Shown: positions 1 through 7,268 of the stretch, one piece after another
Position numbering within the stretch: the first letter of the stretch is position 1
Layout of the letters: the number at the start of each line of letters is the position of its first letter
NCBI GenBank assembly: GCA_016206365.1
Contig: JACQRR010000027.1
Location: forward strand, 1-11,241
From: Candidatus Roizmanbacteria bacterium
Lineage (GTDB): Bacteria; Patescibacteriota; Microgenomatia; UBA1406; GWC2-37-13
DNA length: 11,241 nucleotides
Direction: 5' to 3'
The notes under the pieces: generated by a model
The model's database searches: none
What the model was told of the DNA's origin: nothing
What the model saw: the letters and a program-made list of their open reading frames with translations, nothing else
Translations under genes and position numbers: made by a program

Positions 1-1
1 A

Positions 2-625
2 AAAGATAGTCTTTTGCATGCTCCTGATACCTATATGGAAAAATTAGCAGTTGGTCCTCTAGCAAAAAACCTAATAGACTTAGATGCTCCTGTAAAAGTT
101 AACGTAAAAAAAGTTGCAAAAGCTTTGGGTAAAGACGTCAATGAAATTACAGTCATCATCCTTGATCGCGATCGGCATTTACAACTTATCAGCGAAATAC
201 GGTCGGTTGGAGCCAGAGTAAGACTAATTACCGATGGAGACGTCGCCGGAGGCATTGCTCCTTCACTTCCAGATTCAGATATCGATTTGCTGATGGGTAT
301 CGGAGCAAGCGCTGAAGCAGTGCTTGCGGCGACGGCCATAAAAATTCTTGGCGGCGAAATTCTGGCCAGATTTAAACCTCTAAAAGAATCACACGTCAGA
401 GAAATTAAAGAGTCCGGCATAAAAAATGTCAACAAAATCTACAGGTCAGAAGATCTAGCAAAAGGCAAACAGCTAACCTTTACGGCAACCGGCGTTATCG
501 AGGGCCCTCTTTTAAAAGGAGTGGAATTTAAAAGCAATAGCATCATTACTCATTCCATGGTCATAAGAGGAATTTCAGGAACCATGAGATATATTACAAC
601 TCATCATCATTACCGCAGAATATAG
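2..625 (+). CDS. glpX: Class II fructose-1,6-bisphosphatase (GlpX), 3' part only
   Basis: C-terminal ~208 residues of a class II fructose-1,6-bisphosphatase, which hydrolyses fructose 1,6-bisphosphate to fructose 6-phosphate in gluconeogenesis, in the cytoplasm. The reading frame is open to the window edge, so the TTG at 14 is not taken as a start; the gene begins upstream. The fragment shows family hallmarks in order: APDTYMEKLAVGP near the start, then a DRDRH segment, the ITDGDVAGGI substrate-binding stretch, the PDSDIDLLMGIGASAE loop that follows it, and the C-terminal FTATGVIEGPLLKG and VIRGISGTMR segments. All align in order with E. coli GlpX as I remember it. The protein ends with a His-rich tail before TAG. 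It is followed after about 100 bases by GAPDH and PGK on the same strand, which suits a central-carbon cluster. No frameshift or missing motif is seen in the part present. Confidence 0.93.
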   Translation, partial: KDSLLHAPDTYMEKLAVGPLAKNLIDLDAPVKVNVKKVAKALGKDVNEITVIILDRDRHLQLISEIRSVGARVRLITDGDVAGGIAPSLPDSDIDLLMGIGASAEAVLAATAIKILGGEILARFKPLKESHVREIKESGIKNVNKIYRSEDLAKGKQLTFTATGVIEGPLLKGVEFKSNSIITHSMVIRGISGTMRYITTHHHYRRI

Positions 626-648
626 TATTTTAAATATTATGATTTGGG

Positions 649-654
649 TATAAT
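649..654 (+). promoter_or_regulatory. Putative -10 box upstream of GAPDH
   Basis: A perfect TATAAT lies in the gap between the FBPase stop and the GAPDH start. No convincing -35 hexamer is seen 16-18 bases upstream (only T-rich sequence). A start near 661 would put the whole folded repeat at 661-715 in the 5' leader of the gap mRNA. Assignment rests on the hexamer and its intergenic position only. Confidence 0.4.
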
Positions 655-660
655 GTTATT

Positions 661-715
661 GTTCGAGCTTGTCGAGAACTTTTACTTCTCGACTTCGTTA
701 TCACTTCGCTCGAAG
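661..715. repeat. REP-like imperfect inverted repeat in the GAPDH leader
   Basis: The left arm TTCGAGC (662-668) is complementary to GCTCGAA (708-714), and inside it GTCGAGAA (671-678) pairs exactly with TTCTCGAC (686-693) around a 7-base loop. The right arm carries an extra ~14 bases relative to the left. It shares the octamer ACTTCGCT (703-710) with the repeat elements at 7987-8093 and 10811-10926. This suggests a family of dispersed palindromes, but because it lies between the -10 box and the start codon it could also fold in the leader RNA. Confidence 0.6.
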
Positions 716-725
716 CATATTAAAT

Positions 726-1739
726 GTGAAAAGAGTTAAAGTGGGTTTAAATGGTTTTGGTCGAATAGGCCGATCCTTCACCCGTATTTCCCTCAGGCGA
801 AATTCTTTTGAGATAGTCGCCATCAACACCAGAAAAACTTCAAATAAAATCATGGCATATCTTCTCCAGTACGATTCTATCTATAGAAAATTCGACATGA
901 GAGTTAAAGAGGAGCAAGATGGAATCTTCATTGATGGAAAAAAAATTGCCACAACATTAGGAGATGATCCATCGCAAATTCCTTGGGAAAAATACGGAGT
1001 CGATATCGTCATTGACGCAACCGGCGCTTTTAGCAAAAAAGAAGATCTCAAAAAACATTTGCGAGGATCGGTAAAAAAAGTCGTATTGACGGCTCCCTCA
1101 AAGGACGAAGAAACCCCCCATATAGTTTTGGGAGTAAATGATAAAGAACTTGATTTTAATAATAACGATGTGATATCGAATGCCTCTTGTACCACTAACT
1201 GCGCTTCTCCCCTTTTTAAAATTCTCGACGATAATTTTAAAATTGTCTCCGGCTTTTTGACTACCTCTCATGCTTATACCCAAACACAGCCTTTGCTAGA
1301 CGACACCGGTAAATCTCCCGATCGCTCGCGGGCGGCTGGGTTAAATATCGTTCCAACAACGACCGGCGCAGCAAAGGCAGTTATCAAAACGCTTCCTCAC
1401 CTTGCTGGAAAAATCGACGGAATGGCCATCAGAGTTCCCGTACCAATAATTTCCTTTTCTGACGTCTCGGCAGTGGTTGAAAAACCAACAACAGTAGAAG
1501 AAGTAAATCAAAAATATAAAGAAGCATCTGAACGATCAATGAAAGGAATACTGGCCTATGAAACAGAGGTTCTAGTTTCTTCCGATTACATCGGCTCTCC
1601 TTACTCTTGTATTTTCGACGCTAATTACACAAAAGTTATAAACGAAAATTTTCTTAAAGTATTCGGATGGTATGACAACGAGTGGGGTTATTCCACGAGA
1701 TTGGTTGATCTGATTGAAAAAATTTCTGATTTCTGCTAA
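726..1739 (+). CDS. gap: Glyceraldehyde-3-phosphate dehydrogenase, type I
   Basis: Cytoplasmic enzyme that interconverts glyceraldehyde 3-phosphate and 1,3-bisphosphoglycerate with NAD(P). The GTG at 726 was chosen because it gives MKRVKVGLNGFGRIGR, the normal N-terminus and Rossmann glycine motif; the in-frame extension to 669 would translate a palindromic repeat. The 337-residue length is normal. The catalytic Cys155 is in SNASCTTNC, His182 in TTSHAYTQ, and the C-terminal WYDNEWGYSTR segment is intact. At the end of the second beta strand the usual NAD-selecting Asp is replaced (INTR, Thr35-Arg36), so NADP use is possible; this is inference from the known role of that Asp. No good Shine-Dalgarno sequence precedes the start. 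PGK follows after 15 bases, so the two are probably cotranscribed. Confidence 0.95.
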   Translation: MKRVKVGLNGFGRIGRSFTRISLRRNSFEIVAINTRKTSNKIMAYLLQYDSIYRKFDMRVKEEQDGIFIDGKKIATTLGDDPSQIPWEKYGVDIVIDATGAFSKKEDLKKHLRGSVKKVVLTAPSKDEETPHIVLGVNDKELDFNNNDVISNASCTTNCASPLFKILDDNFKIVSGFLTTSHAYTQTQPLLDDTGKSPDRSRAAGLNIVPTTTGAAKAVIKTLPHLAGKIDGMAIRVPVPIISFSDVSAVVEKPTTVEEVNQKYKEASERSMKGILAYETEVLVSSDYIGSPYSCIFDANYTKVINENFLKVFGWYDNEWGYSTRLVDLIEKISDFC

Positions 1740-1754
1740 ACTCATTGACCTGTT

Positions 1755-2939
1755 ATGTCAAAAATAACCTACATCGATGAAGCCCAATTTAAAAACAAAA
1801 GAGTTTTGCTTCGAGCCGATTTTGACGTTTCTCTAAATCCAAACTATACCATCGCCGATGACGCTCGAATTCGAAACAACCTCCCCACAATCCAATATTT
1901 ATTAAAAAACCATAATCGACTAATCTGCGTGGCAAAATTAGACCGCCCCAAAGGTCGTGATTCTAAATTTTCCTTAAAAGTAGTAGTTAAAAGACTGCAT
2001 CAATATCTTCCTGTGTACAAAGTTAAGTTGGTTGATGATTTCTTGTCGGCGGATAAAAAACTTTTCGCAAATCAGACTGAAAAAGAAATCTTAGTCTTAG
2101 AAAATATTAGATTCTATCCCGAAGAAAAGAAAAATGATAGCAGGTTTTCTAAAAAACTCGCTGCTCTTTCCGACGTTTATGTAAATGACGCTTTTGCCAT
2201 GTGCCATAGAACCGAATCTTCTGTAGTGGGCGTACCTCGCTATCTTCCGGCTTACGGCGGGCTTCTTTTGAAAAGAGAGATCGAAACGATAACAAAAACA
2301 ATTAAAAAACCAAAAAAACCCTTTGTTGCGATCATCGGCGGCGCCAAGATCGAGACCAAGATAACCCTAATTGGTAAGCTTACGGAAATGGCCGACTATG
2401 TACTGGTTGGCGGTGGATTAGCAAACACTTTTTTGTGTGCTCACGGTTACGAGATCGGGAAAAGTTATTGCGAATACGAAAAAGTTGCCAAAGCCAGACA
2501 GCTTCTTTTTCTTGCAGCTCAAAAACATACTGCAATAGTTCTTCCTTCTGACGTCGTCATCGGAGATCCCAATAATAGCGAAAATGGTGGTAAGGTCGTC
2601 AAGGTTGACCAAATTCCCAGAGGAGCGGTCGCTCTTGATATTGGCTCGGAAACCAAGGCAAAATTTGGCGCAATCATAGCTAAGGCAAAAACGATCATCT
2701 GGAACGGCCCAGTTGGTTATTTTGAAAATCCTGCTTTTCGACGTGGAACCGACTTTGTCTACTATGCCATCGCCCACAATCAGGAAGCGACTTCTATTGT
2801 TGGCGGCGGTGACACACTAGCGGCAATCTCCAGTAAAGAATATTTAGGCAAAATTACCCACGTCTCAACCGGCGGCGGAGCAATGCTCGAATTTATTGAA
2901 AAAGGTACGCTTCCAGGAATCGAAGCCTTGAAAAAATAG
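1755..2939 (+). CDS. pgk: Phosphoglycerate kinase
   Basis: Cytoplasmic enzyme that transfers phosphate between 1,3-bisphosphoglycerate and ADP, directly after GAPDH in the pathway and on the DNA. The 394-residue length is typical. Recognisable family segments are LLRADFD (19-24), DDARIR (35-40), LENIRFYPEE (115-124), the hinge-side GGAKIETKI (195-203), VGGGLANTF (218-226), WNGPVGYFE (316-324), GGGDTLAA (350-357) and STGGGAMLEF (371-380). Several 3-phosphoglycerate-site positions differ from the usual form: the normal DFN reads DFD, SHLGRP reads AKLDRP (His to Lys61, Gly to Asp63; Arg64 kept), and the His after the conserved HR in the AHRAHSS-type motif is Glu154. The nucleotide-side motifs are intact, so an active enzyme is expected. 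ATG start at 1755; no clear ribosome-binding site. Confidence 0.94.
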   Translation: MSKITYIDEAQFKNKRVLLRADFDVSLNPNYTIADDARIRNNLPTIQYLLKNHNRLICVAKLDRPKGRDSKFSLKVVVKRLHQYLPVYKVKLVDDFLSADKKLFANQTEKEILVLENIRFYPEEKKNDSRFSKKLAALSDVYVNDAFAMCHRTESSVVGVPRYLPAYGGLLLKREIETITKTIKKPKKPFVAIIGGAKIETKITLIGKLTEMADYVLVGGGLANTFLCAHGYEIGKSYCEYEKVAKARQLLFLAAQKHTAIVLPSDVVIGDPNNSENGGKVVKVDQIPRGAVALDIGSETKAKFGAIIAKAKTIIWNGPVGYFENPAFRRGTDFVYYAIAHNQEATSIVGGGDTLAAISSKEYLGKITHVSTGGGAMLEFIEKGTLPGIEALKK

Positions 2940-2945
2940 TATAAT
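2940..2945 (+). promoter_or_regulatory. Putative -10 box for the small membrane protein at 2952
   Basis: A perfect TATAAT begins one base after the pgk stop codon. With normal spacing transcription would start at about 2952, exactly on the ATG of the 50-residue protein, giving a leaderless mRNA for the small protein and the UbiB-like kinase. No -35 hexamer is evident within the end of pgk. Confidence 0.4.
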
Positions 2946-2951
2946 CATTTC

Positions 2952-3104
2952 ATGCGTTATCCTTGGGTGTGTCTCGCAATCTGTGGAGTCTGGACAGCAA
3001 CGCTTCTGGTGGTTGGTTTTCGAATAGTCGAACCTACAGTAATTTATATTTATTCATCTGTGACTGTCATAATTCTTTTTCTTTTGGGGTTTGCCAGAAG
3101 TTAA
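2952..3104 (+). CDS. Tiny two-helix membrane protein (50 residues), upstream paralogue
   Basis: A 50-residue ATG-to-TAA frame that fills the gap between pgk and the kinase gene. It begins MRYPWV and holds two hydrophobic stretches, about residues 6-24 and 29-47, joined by a short polar turn (RIVEPT), ending GFARS. I do not recognise a named family. It is very likely real because it aligns along its length with the 62-residue protein at 4620-4808: YPWV, an Ile, then W-x-A-T in the first helix, and a GF near the C-terminus. Its stop ends one base before the kinase ATG, which suggests translational coupling. The only in-frame sequence upstream is four codons after the pgk stop. Function unknown; an accessory membrane partner of the kinase is inference. 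Confidence 0.75.
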   Translation: MRYPWVCLAICGVWTATLLVVGFRIVEPTVIYIYSSVTVIILFLLGFARS

Positions 3105-3105
3105 T

Positions 3106-4611
3106 ATGTTTAGAGTAATTTACTTAATATTTCTTCTCTCTAAATACTTTTCTTTATATCTTCTTACAAAAATCGGCTTATCTCAATTTCCTCGCCACAA
3201 ACTAATTAAAAAATTCTTCGAAGAAGCTGGCGGAGCTTTTGTTAAATTCGGACAGATACTTGCTTTACGAGTTGATGTTCTGTCTAAAAACTTTTCTCTT
3301 GAGCTTTTTGATTTGTTCGACAATTACAAACCGTTTCCCTTTGAGGAAGTAAAGCGGATTTTTCAGGAAGAGTTGGGAGTCTTTCCCGAGAAAATTTTTA
3401 AGCATTTTGAGAAGGAACCGTTCGCTTCAGCATCTTTCGCTCAAGTACACGGAGCCAAGCTCAAAAACGGGGAAACCGTTGTGGTAAAAGTTCAGCGACC
3501 AGACGTTTTGGGGAAGATCGCAGTTGATTTTCTTTTAATCGATCTTCTATCTGTCATTGCTGACCTCTTTTTCAAGATTGAAGCTTTGCCATGGAGAGAA
3601 TTTGCGAAAGAATTCAAAATCTGGACTAGAAAAGAACTCGACTACCAGACAGAGGCTGAAAACATGGATAAAATTTATAATAATCTACTAATTAACAAAA
3701 TAACCGATGTTGTCATACCTAAAATCTATCATCGAATCTCGACCAAAAAAATCTTAGTTCAGGATTATATTGATGGAGTCCCCTTAAGCCGAGCCTTAAA
3801 GGAAATACGAAAAGGAAATCTGGATGCAGAAAAGTTAAAGAAAATGAATATAGATATCAAAAAGACGCCTGTTACTTTGACGTTAGAAATCTTAAGAGAA
3901 TACTTTATCGATGGTTTTTTTCACGCTGATCCTCATCCGGGAAATATACTTCTTTTAAAGGATGGAAAAATTGGTCTGATTGATTTTGGAATTGTTGGTG
4001 AATCGGCCCCCAGACGCCAAGCCTTCATGAGATTTCTTTTAGCCGGCGCAAAAAGCAAATACGAAAAAAGCCAAAAAATCTATGAAGAATTTGCCTTTTA
4101 TGCTTTCCAGTTTTCCGGAGAAAAAATAGAACAAATTATAAGCAGTGCCCTTCCCGCAAGTTTAGAGCAAAACAAAATAGAGAAATTTATGAAAATATTG
4201 ACCATACACTTTCTCGAATATTTTAAGCGGGTTGAGACTAAAATTCGCGAAGATCTTGCAGTCATGAAAATTGATTATACGGCTATGATATTGCAGATGC
4301 TAAAGTTTGTAGCCAGATATCAAATCAAATTGCCAAAACAAATGGTGATTTTTATTAGAGCCTTAAGCATTATCGGTTTTCTCGCCAAAGAAATGGATAT
4401 TGAGTTTAATGCCAGCCAGGCATTAGTCAAATTTTTTCAAAAATACCCGGAAGAGAGATTGCCAAAAATTGATAGCAGCGCGACTCCTTATAAAAGACTG
4501 GGTCGGGAGGAGGCCATAGATCGACTTAATAATTGGTTAGCTTATCTTATTGAAATCGATCCAAAACTTTATCACCTTGTAAGTAATTACATTTCAAAAT
4601 ACAATATCTAA
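3106..4611 (+). CDS. UbiB/ABC1-family atypical protein kinase-like protein
   Basis: 501-residue member of the ABC1/UbiB/ADCK family, known for ATPase-like atypical kinases linked to quinone biosynthesis and lipid homeostasis. The ATG at 3106 was chosen over the TTG at 3091 because it follows the upstream stop by one base. Motifs in order: KxGQ (K47-Q50), the nucleotide loop ASASFAQVH (107-115), the invariant Lys128 in VVVKVQRP, the ExD-type ELD (177-179), the catalytic HADPHPGN (273-280) and DFG (293-295). All key residues are present. Unlike E. coli UbiB there is no hydrophobic pair of helices at the C-terminus, which ends in a polar helix (LVSNYISKYNI). The N-terminal ~20 residues are hydrophobic and may bind the membrane. 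Two paralogous two-helix proteins flank it. Ubiquinone synthesis is unlikely in this kind of organism, so the gene name ubiB is not applied; the substrate is unknown. Confidence 0.9.
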   Translation: MFRVIYLIFLLSKYFSLYLLTKIGLSQFPRHKLIKKFFEEAGGAFVKFGQILALRVDVLSKNFSLELFDLFDNYKPFPFEEVKRIFQEELGVFPEKIFKHFEKEPFASASFAQVHGAKLKNGETVVVKVQRPDVLGKIAVDFLLIDLLSVIADLFFKIEALPWREFAKEFKIWTRKELDYQTEAENMDKIYNNLLINKITDVVIPKIYHRISTKKILVQDYIDGVPLSRALKEIRKGNLDAEKLKKMNIDIKKTPVTLTLEILREYFIDGFFHADPHPGNILLLKDGKIGLIDFGIVGESAPRRQAFMRFLLAGAKSKYEKSQKIYEEFAFYAFQFSGEKIEQIISSALPASLEQNKIEKFMKILTIHFLEYFKRVETKIREDLAVMKIDYTAMILQMLKFVARYQIKLPKQMVIFIRALSIIGFLAKEMDIEFNASQALVKFFQKYPEERLPKIDSSATPYKRLGREEAIDRLNNWLAYLIEIDPKLYHLVSNYISKYNI

Positions 4612-4619
4612 TAAATCTT

Positions 4620-4808
4620 ATGCTGGATAAGTTTCTAAATTTTTATACTAAATATCCCTGGGTAGGAATTATCATCGTGGTCCACTGGTTGGCGACAGCT
4701 TTTATGATAATCTATACGGAAAATATCGACGTCGCAACGGTTTTGGGAGTGGCCTTTTTTGCTACCGTGGTTTTTGCTTACTTTGGCTTTAAAATTACTA
4801 AAGGATAA
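4620..4808 (+). CDS. Tiny two-helix membrane protein (62 residues), downstream paralogue
   Basis: 62 residues starting with an amphipathic MLDKFLNFYTKYPWV segment, then two hydrophobic stretches at about 13-33 and 38-58 with an acidic turn (TENID), ending GFKITKG. It starts 8 bases after the kinase stop, in a different frame, so it is not a broken tail of the kinase. It shares YPWV, W-x-A-T and the terminal GF with the 50-residue protein upstream of the kinase, so the two are paralogues. The name and function are unknown to me. Conserved placement around the kinase would suggest that the helices anchor or regulate it. The following gene is convergent, so this is the last gene of the + strand unit. 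Confidence 0.8.
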   Translation: MLDKFLNFYTKYPWVGIIIVVHWLATAFMIIYTENIDVATVLGVAFFATVVFAYFGFKITKG

Positions 4809-4850
4809 GTGGGGTTTTTCCTGTTTAAAATGAACAAAGATGAAAAAGTT

Positions 4851-7223
4851 TTAAAGTGAATAGATATAAAGCAGTATCGAATCTCCAACAATTTTTAAAC
4901 TTTTTTCACTACATTTGTCAACCGTGTCTTGCGTCGTATGAAAATACGGATAGTCGAAATCGATGATGAGGAAACTGGGAATTCCTACAGAATATAAAGA
5001 ACTGTGATCATCAAATATCCGATACTTTGTTTTTTCAAAAAAATAAAAAGGCCAGTTTCTGGACGCGATTTTCCAGAAATCTTTCACCTGCCGGTTAGCA
5101 TAATCAAGCGAGTTCTCTTCCATAAAGATATTTAAATCTCTATCACAAATCATATCTACAACTATTCCAATTATTGGCTTTTTATTAGGATAGATCGTAT
5201 CTACTTCTTTGGCAAAATGTTGAGAGCCAAGCGGCGTCCAATCTTTTTTTGACAAGTCCTCTTCTCCTTCTTCACCGTCAAAAAATACGATATCGACACC
5301 CGCTCGTGGGGGAAGATCTGTATTTGACAAAAACTGCGCTATCTCAAGAAGCAGCGCGACGCCCGAAGCTCCGTCGTTTGCTCCCGGGACCAAATCTTCA
5401 GGAGATTTTTCATCTTTAACGGCAAATCTTTTAGTATCGTAATGAGAACCTAAAATAATTCTTTTTTCTTCCTGTGGATTAAATCGTCCGATGATATTCT
5501 TAAGAGCATCGATCTCTCCGTCGGTCGATTGATGGTTCCATTTTTGAATAACCACATCATCGCTAAGCTTTTTCAGTTCGGAAATTAAAAATTCTTGTGT
5601 CCTTTTGTGCCCTTGAGCTCTCAAATGCCTAGGGCCGAAGCTTAGTTGTTGTCTTATATAACTCATCGCTCTATTTGCGTTAAAAATAGCTATCGTTCTC
5701 TCAAGATCCCTCTTAATTAACTGTGCAGTAAGATATTCAATCGGAGCATAATTATCAGTTAGGACTGGATATGACTTAAGTTCTCTATAATCCACGTCGA
5801 TGAGTCTACTTTTTAAATCGCTTATGATTTTTTGTCTATGAGCTTTTATTTTTGAATCATCAAAGTTAATTTTTTTATCACTATTGATCCCCAAAAAAAT
5901 AATATTTTGTGCTTTCTTGTAACTTGTTGAGTCAAGAGCAAAAAAATATGAGTTGGAGAAGACCGATCGAAAAGTTTTCATTAAAGAATGCGTTAGTGAA
6001 TTCTTATCCGCTCTAAGGTCACCTATAAAATTTGCCACAAATACCCCATCTCTAGAAAGTTTTTTTTTAGCCAGTGAAAAAAAATCTTTTGTTGTAAAAT
6101 GTACCGGCACGGAATAAAAAGAATAGTATACATCGCTAAAAATTAAGTCGTATTTTTTGCTCGAGTTTTGCAAAAAACGGCGACCGTCTTCTACATAATT
6201 TTTGAGTCGTTGAGTCTCCGACAATCTAAAATATTTTTTTGCAAGATTGAATAATGAAGGTTCTATTTCAACTACGTCAACTGTTGCAACTGGGAGATTT
6301 TTAAGAATAGCTTTCGGCACCGAATATGCACCTCCTCCTAAAACAAGCGAATGTTTGGGTTTGGGATTGGTCAATTTATACAACTCATAATATTTTGTGT
6401 AATCATATACCAGCTCGTCTGAATCTAAAAACATTGCTCCAGAGCTACTTCTATCTTGTTGGAAAAAACGCGTCGGTCTGCCATCCAGTACTCCGTCATA
6501 AATGCTGATTTTTTCATAAATTCCGTCTTTGCTGTATAAAAAGTTTTTATCACTTTGAATAAATTGTGTAAGAGAAATTAAAGCGGTAAGCGTTATTATT
6601 ATTAAGATTATTTTTTTATTTTTCTCACATGATATGAGTAAACCAATAACACCTAAAAAAACTAACACTAATCCCACAGTTATAACGATTTGATTTAAAC
6701 CAAATCTCGGTATCAGAAAAAAACCAGAGCTTATACTTCCTGCTATACTTCCTAAAGTTGACCAAAAGAAAACCTCACCCGATACTCTACCTACGCCCTC
6801 TTTCGGCATACTTATTTGCCGTAATTTGATTGCATATGGAGATAGCATACCCAATAAAAAACTTGGGGGAAAAAATAAAATAATTGAAGAAATTAAAGGT
6901 CCGCTAACTATCGAGAAACTACTTCCCATGGTAGGAAGTAGAGAATATATCAATAATTTCAGAAGAAAAACGCTAAAGCCGCTAATAAGTATTATTCCAA
7001 AAAATAACTTTTCAGAAGGAAATTTATCTGAAACTATTCCTCCGATATAATAACCCAAACTCAAAGCGGTAAGGACTACACCTATAACACTGGAGAAGGT
7101 GTATAAAGTATTGCCAAAAAACGGTGAAAGAATGCGGGTTGCTGTAACCTCAACGATTAAAACCGCAGCGCCCGTTATAAAAACCGAAGCTAACAGACCG
7201 TATCGTCTGAAGAATAATTTCAT
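4851..7223 (-). CDS. Membrane spermidine-synthase-like protein fused to a glutaminyl-cyclase-like M28 domain
   Basis: A 790-residue three-part protein. Residues 1-222 hold about seven hydrophobic helices (roughly 8-30, 42-64, 73-97, 106-132, 150-172, 177-198, 203-221) of the kind found in membrane-fused spermidine synthases. Residues ~230-500 form a spermidine-synthase-like Rossmann domain: LGGGAY (295-300), VEIEP (318-322), EDGRRFL (345-351) and FSDVYYS (362-368). The usual GGGDG and DSSDP residues are absent, so true aminopropyl transfer is doubtful. Residues ~510-790 are an M28-type zinc domain: GSHYDTK (592-598), GANDGAS (614-620), FFDGEEG (647-653), LGSQHFA (665-671), VVDMI (688-692), DDH (738-740) and FHTTQD (761-766). 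FFDGEE plus LGS.HFA plus DDH resembles glutaminyl cyclase more than an aminopeptidase; by analogy the zinc ligands are Asp617, Glu652 and His762 with Glu651 as base. The Trp before the last His is Phe here. No stop or frameshift separates the parts. Confidence 0.88.
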   Translation of the reverse strand: MKLFFRRYGLLASVFITGAAVLIVEVTATRILSPFFGNTLYTFSSVIGVVLTALSLGYYIGGIVSDKFPSEKLFFGIILISGFSVFLLKLLIYSLLPTMGSSFSIVSGPLISSIILFFPPSFLLGMLSPYAIKLRQISMPKEGVGRVSGEVFFWSTLGSIAGSISSGFFLIPRFGLNQIVITVGLVLVFLGVIGLLISCEKNKKIILIIITLTALISLTQFIQSDKNFLYSKDGIYEKISIYDGVLDGRPTRFFQQDRSSSGAMFLDSDELVYDYTKYYELYKLTNPKPKHSLVLGGGAYSVPKAILKNLPVATVDVVEIEPSLFNLAKKYFRLSETQRLKNYVEDGRRFLQNSSKKYDLIFSDVYYSFYSVPVHFTTKDFFSLAKKKLSRDGVFVANFIGDLRADKNSLTHSLMKTFRSVFSNSYFFALDSTSYKKAQNIIFLGINSDKKINFDDSKIKAHRQKIISDLKSRLIDVDYRELKSYPVLTDNYAPIEYLTAQLIKRDLERTIAIFNANRAMSYIRQQLSFGPRHLRAQGHKRTQEFLISELKKLSDDVVIQKWNHQSTDGEIDALKNIIGRFNPQEEKRIILGSHYDTKRFAVKDEKSPEDLVPGANDGASGVALLLEIAQFLSNTDLPPRAGVDIVFFDGEEGEEDLSKKDWTPLGSQHFAKEVDTIYPNKKPIIGIVVDMICDRDLNIFMEENSLDYANRQVKDFWKIASRNWPFYFFEKTKYRIFDDHSSLYSVGIPSFLIIDFDYPYFHTTQDTVDKCSEKSLKIVGDSILLYIYSL

Positions 7224-7250
7224 AAATCAAATTAAGTGTAACATAAAGAT

Positions 7251-7258
7251 GTTATAAT
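7251..7258. promoter_or_regulatory. Overlapping divergent -10 elements between the fusion gene and the alaX-like gene
   Basis: On the + strand TATAAT (7253-7258) would start RNA near 7265, four bases before the ATG at 7269. On the - strand the same bases read TATAAC (7251-7256), preceded 18 bases upstream by TTGAGT (complement of 7275-7280), and would start RNA near 7244, 21 bases before the ATG at 7223. The two -10 boxes share four base pairs. The + strand has no clear -35. Assigned by inspection only. Confidence 0.45.
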
Positions 7259-7268
7259 GATCCAAATC

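Noticed and set aside
31..435. 134-residue reading frame on the - strand opposite FBPase
   Set aside because: It is antisense to well-conserved FBPase codons and has no recognisable motif.
669..725. N-terminal extension of GAPDH to the TTG at 669
   Set aside because: It would translate the palindromic repeat, and the standard GAPDH N-terminus begins right at the GTG at 726.
2418..2777. 119-residue reading frame on the - strand opposite PGK
   Set aside because: Shadow of the conserved PGK frame, low-complexity and without a start signal.
4600..4630. Frameshift joining the kinase to the following two-helix protein
   Set aside because: The downstream frame has its own ATG and a soluble N-terminal lead, has a paralogue with its own start upstream of the kinase, and the kinase ends in a complete helix.
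4809..4850. Rho-independent terminator between the convergent genes
   Set aside because: There is a T run after GGGG but no stem preceding it on either strand.
7257..7268. Start of the alaX-like gene at the ATG 7257
   Set aside because: This ATG overlaps the TATAAT box; the ATG at 7269 gives the usual family N-terminus.
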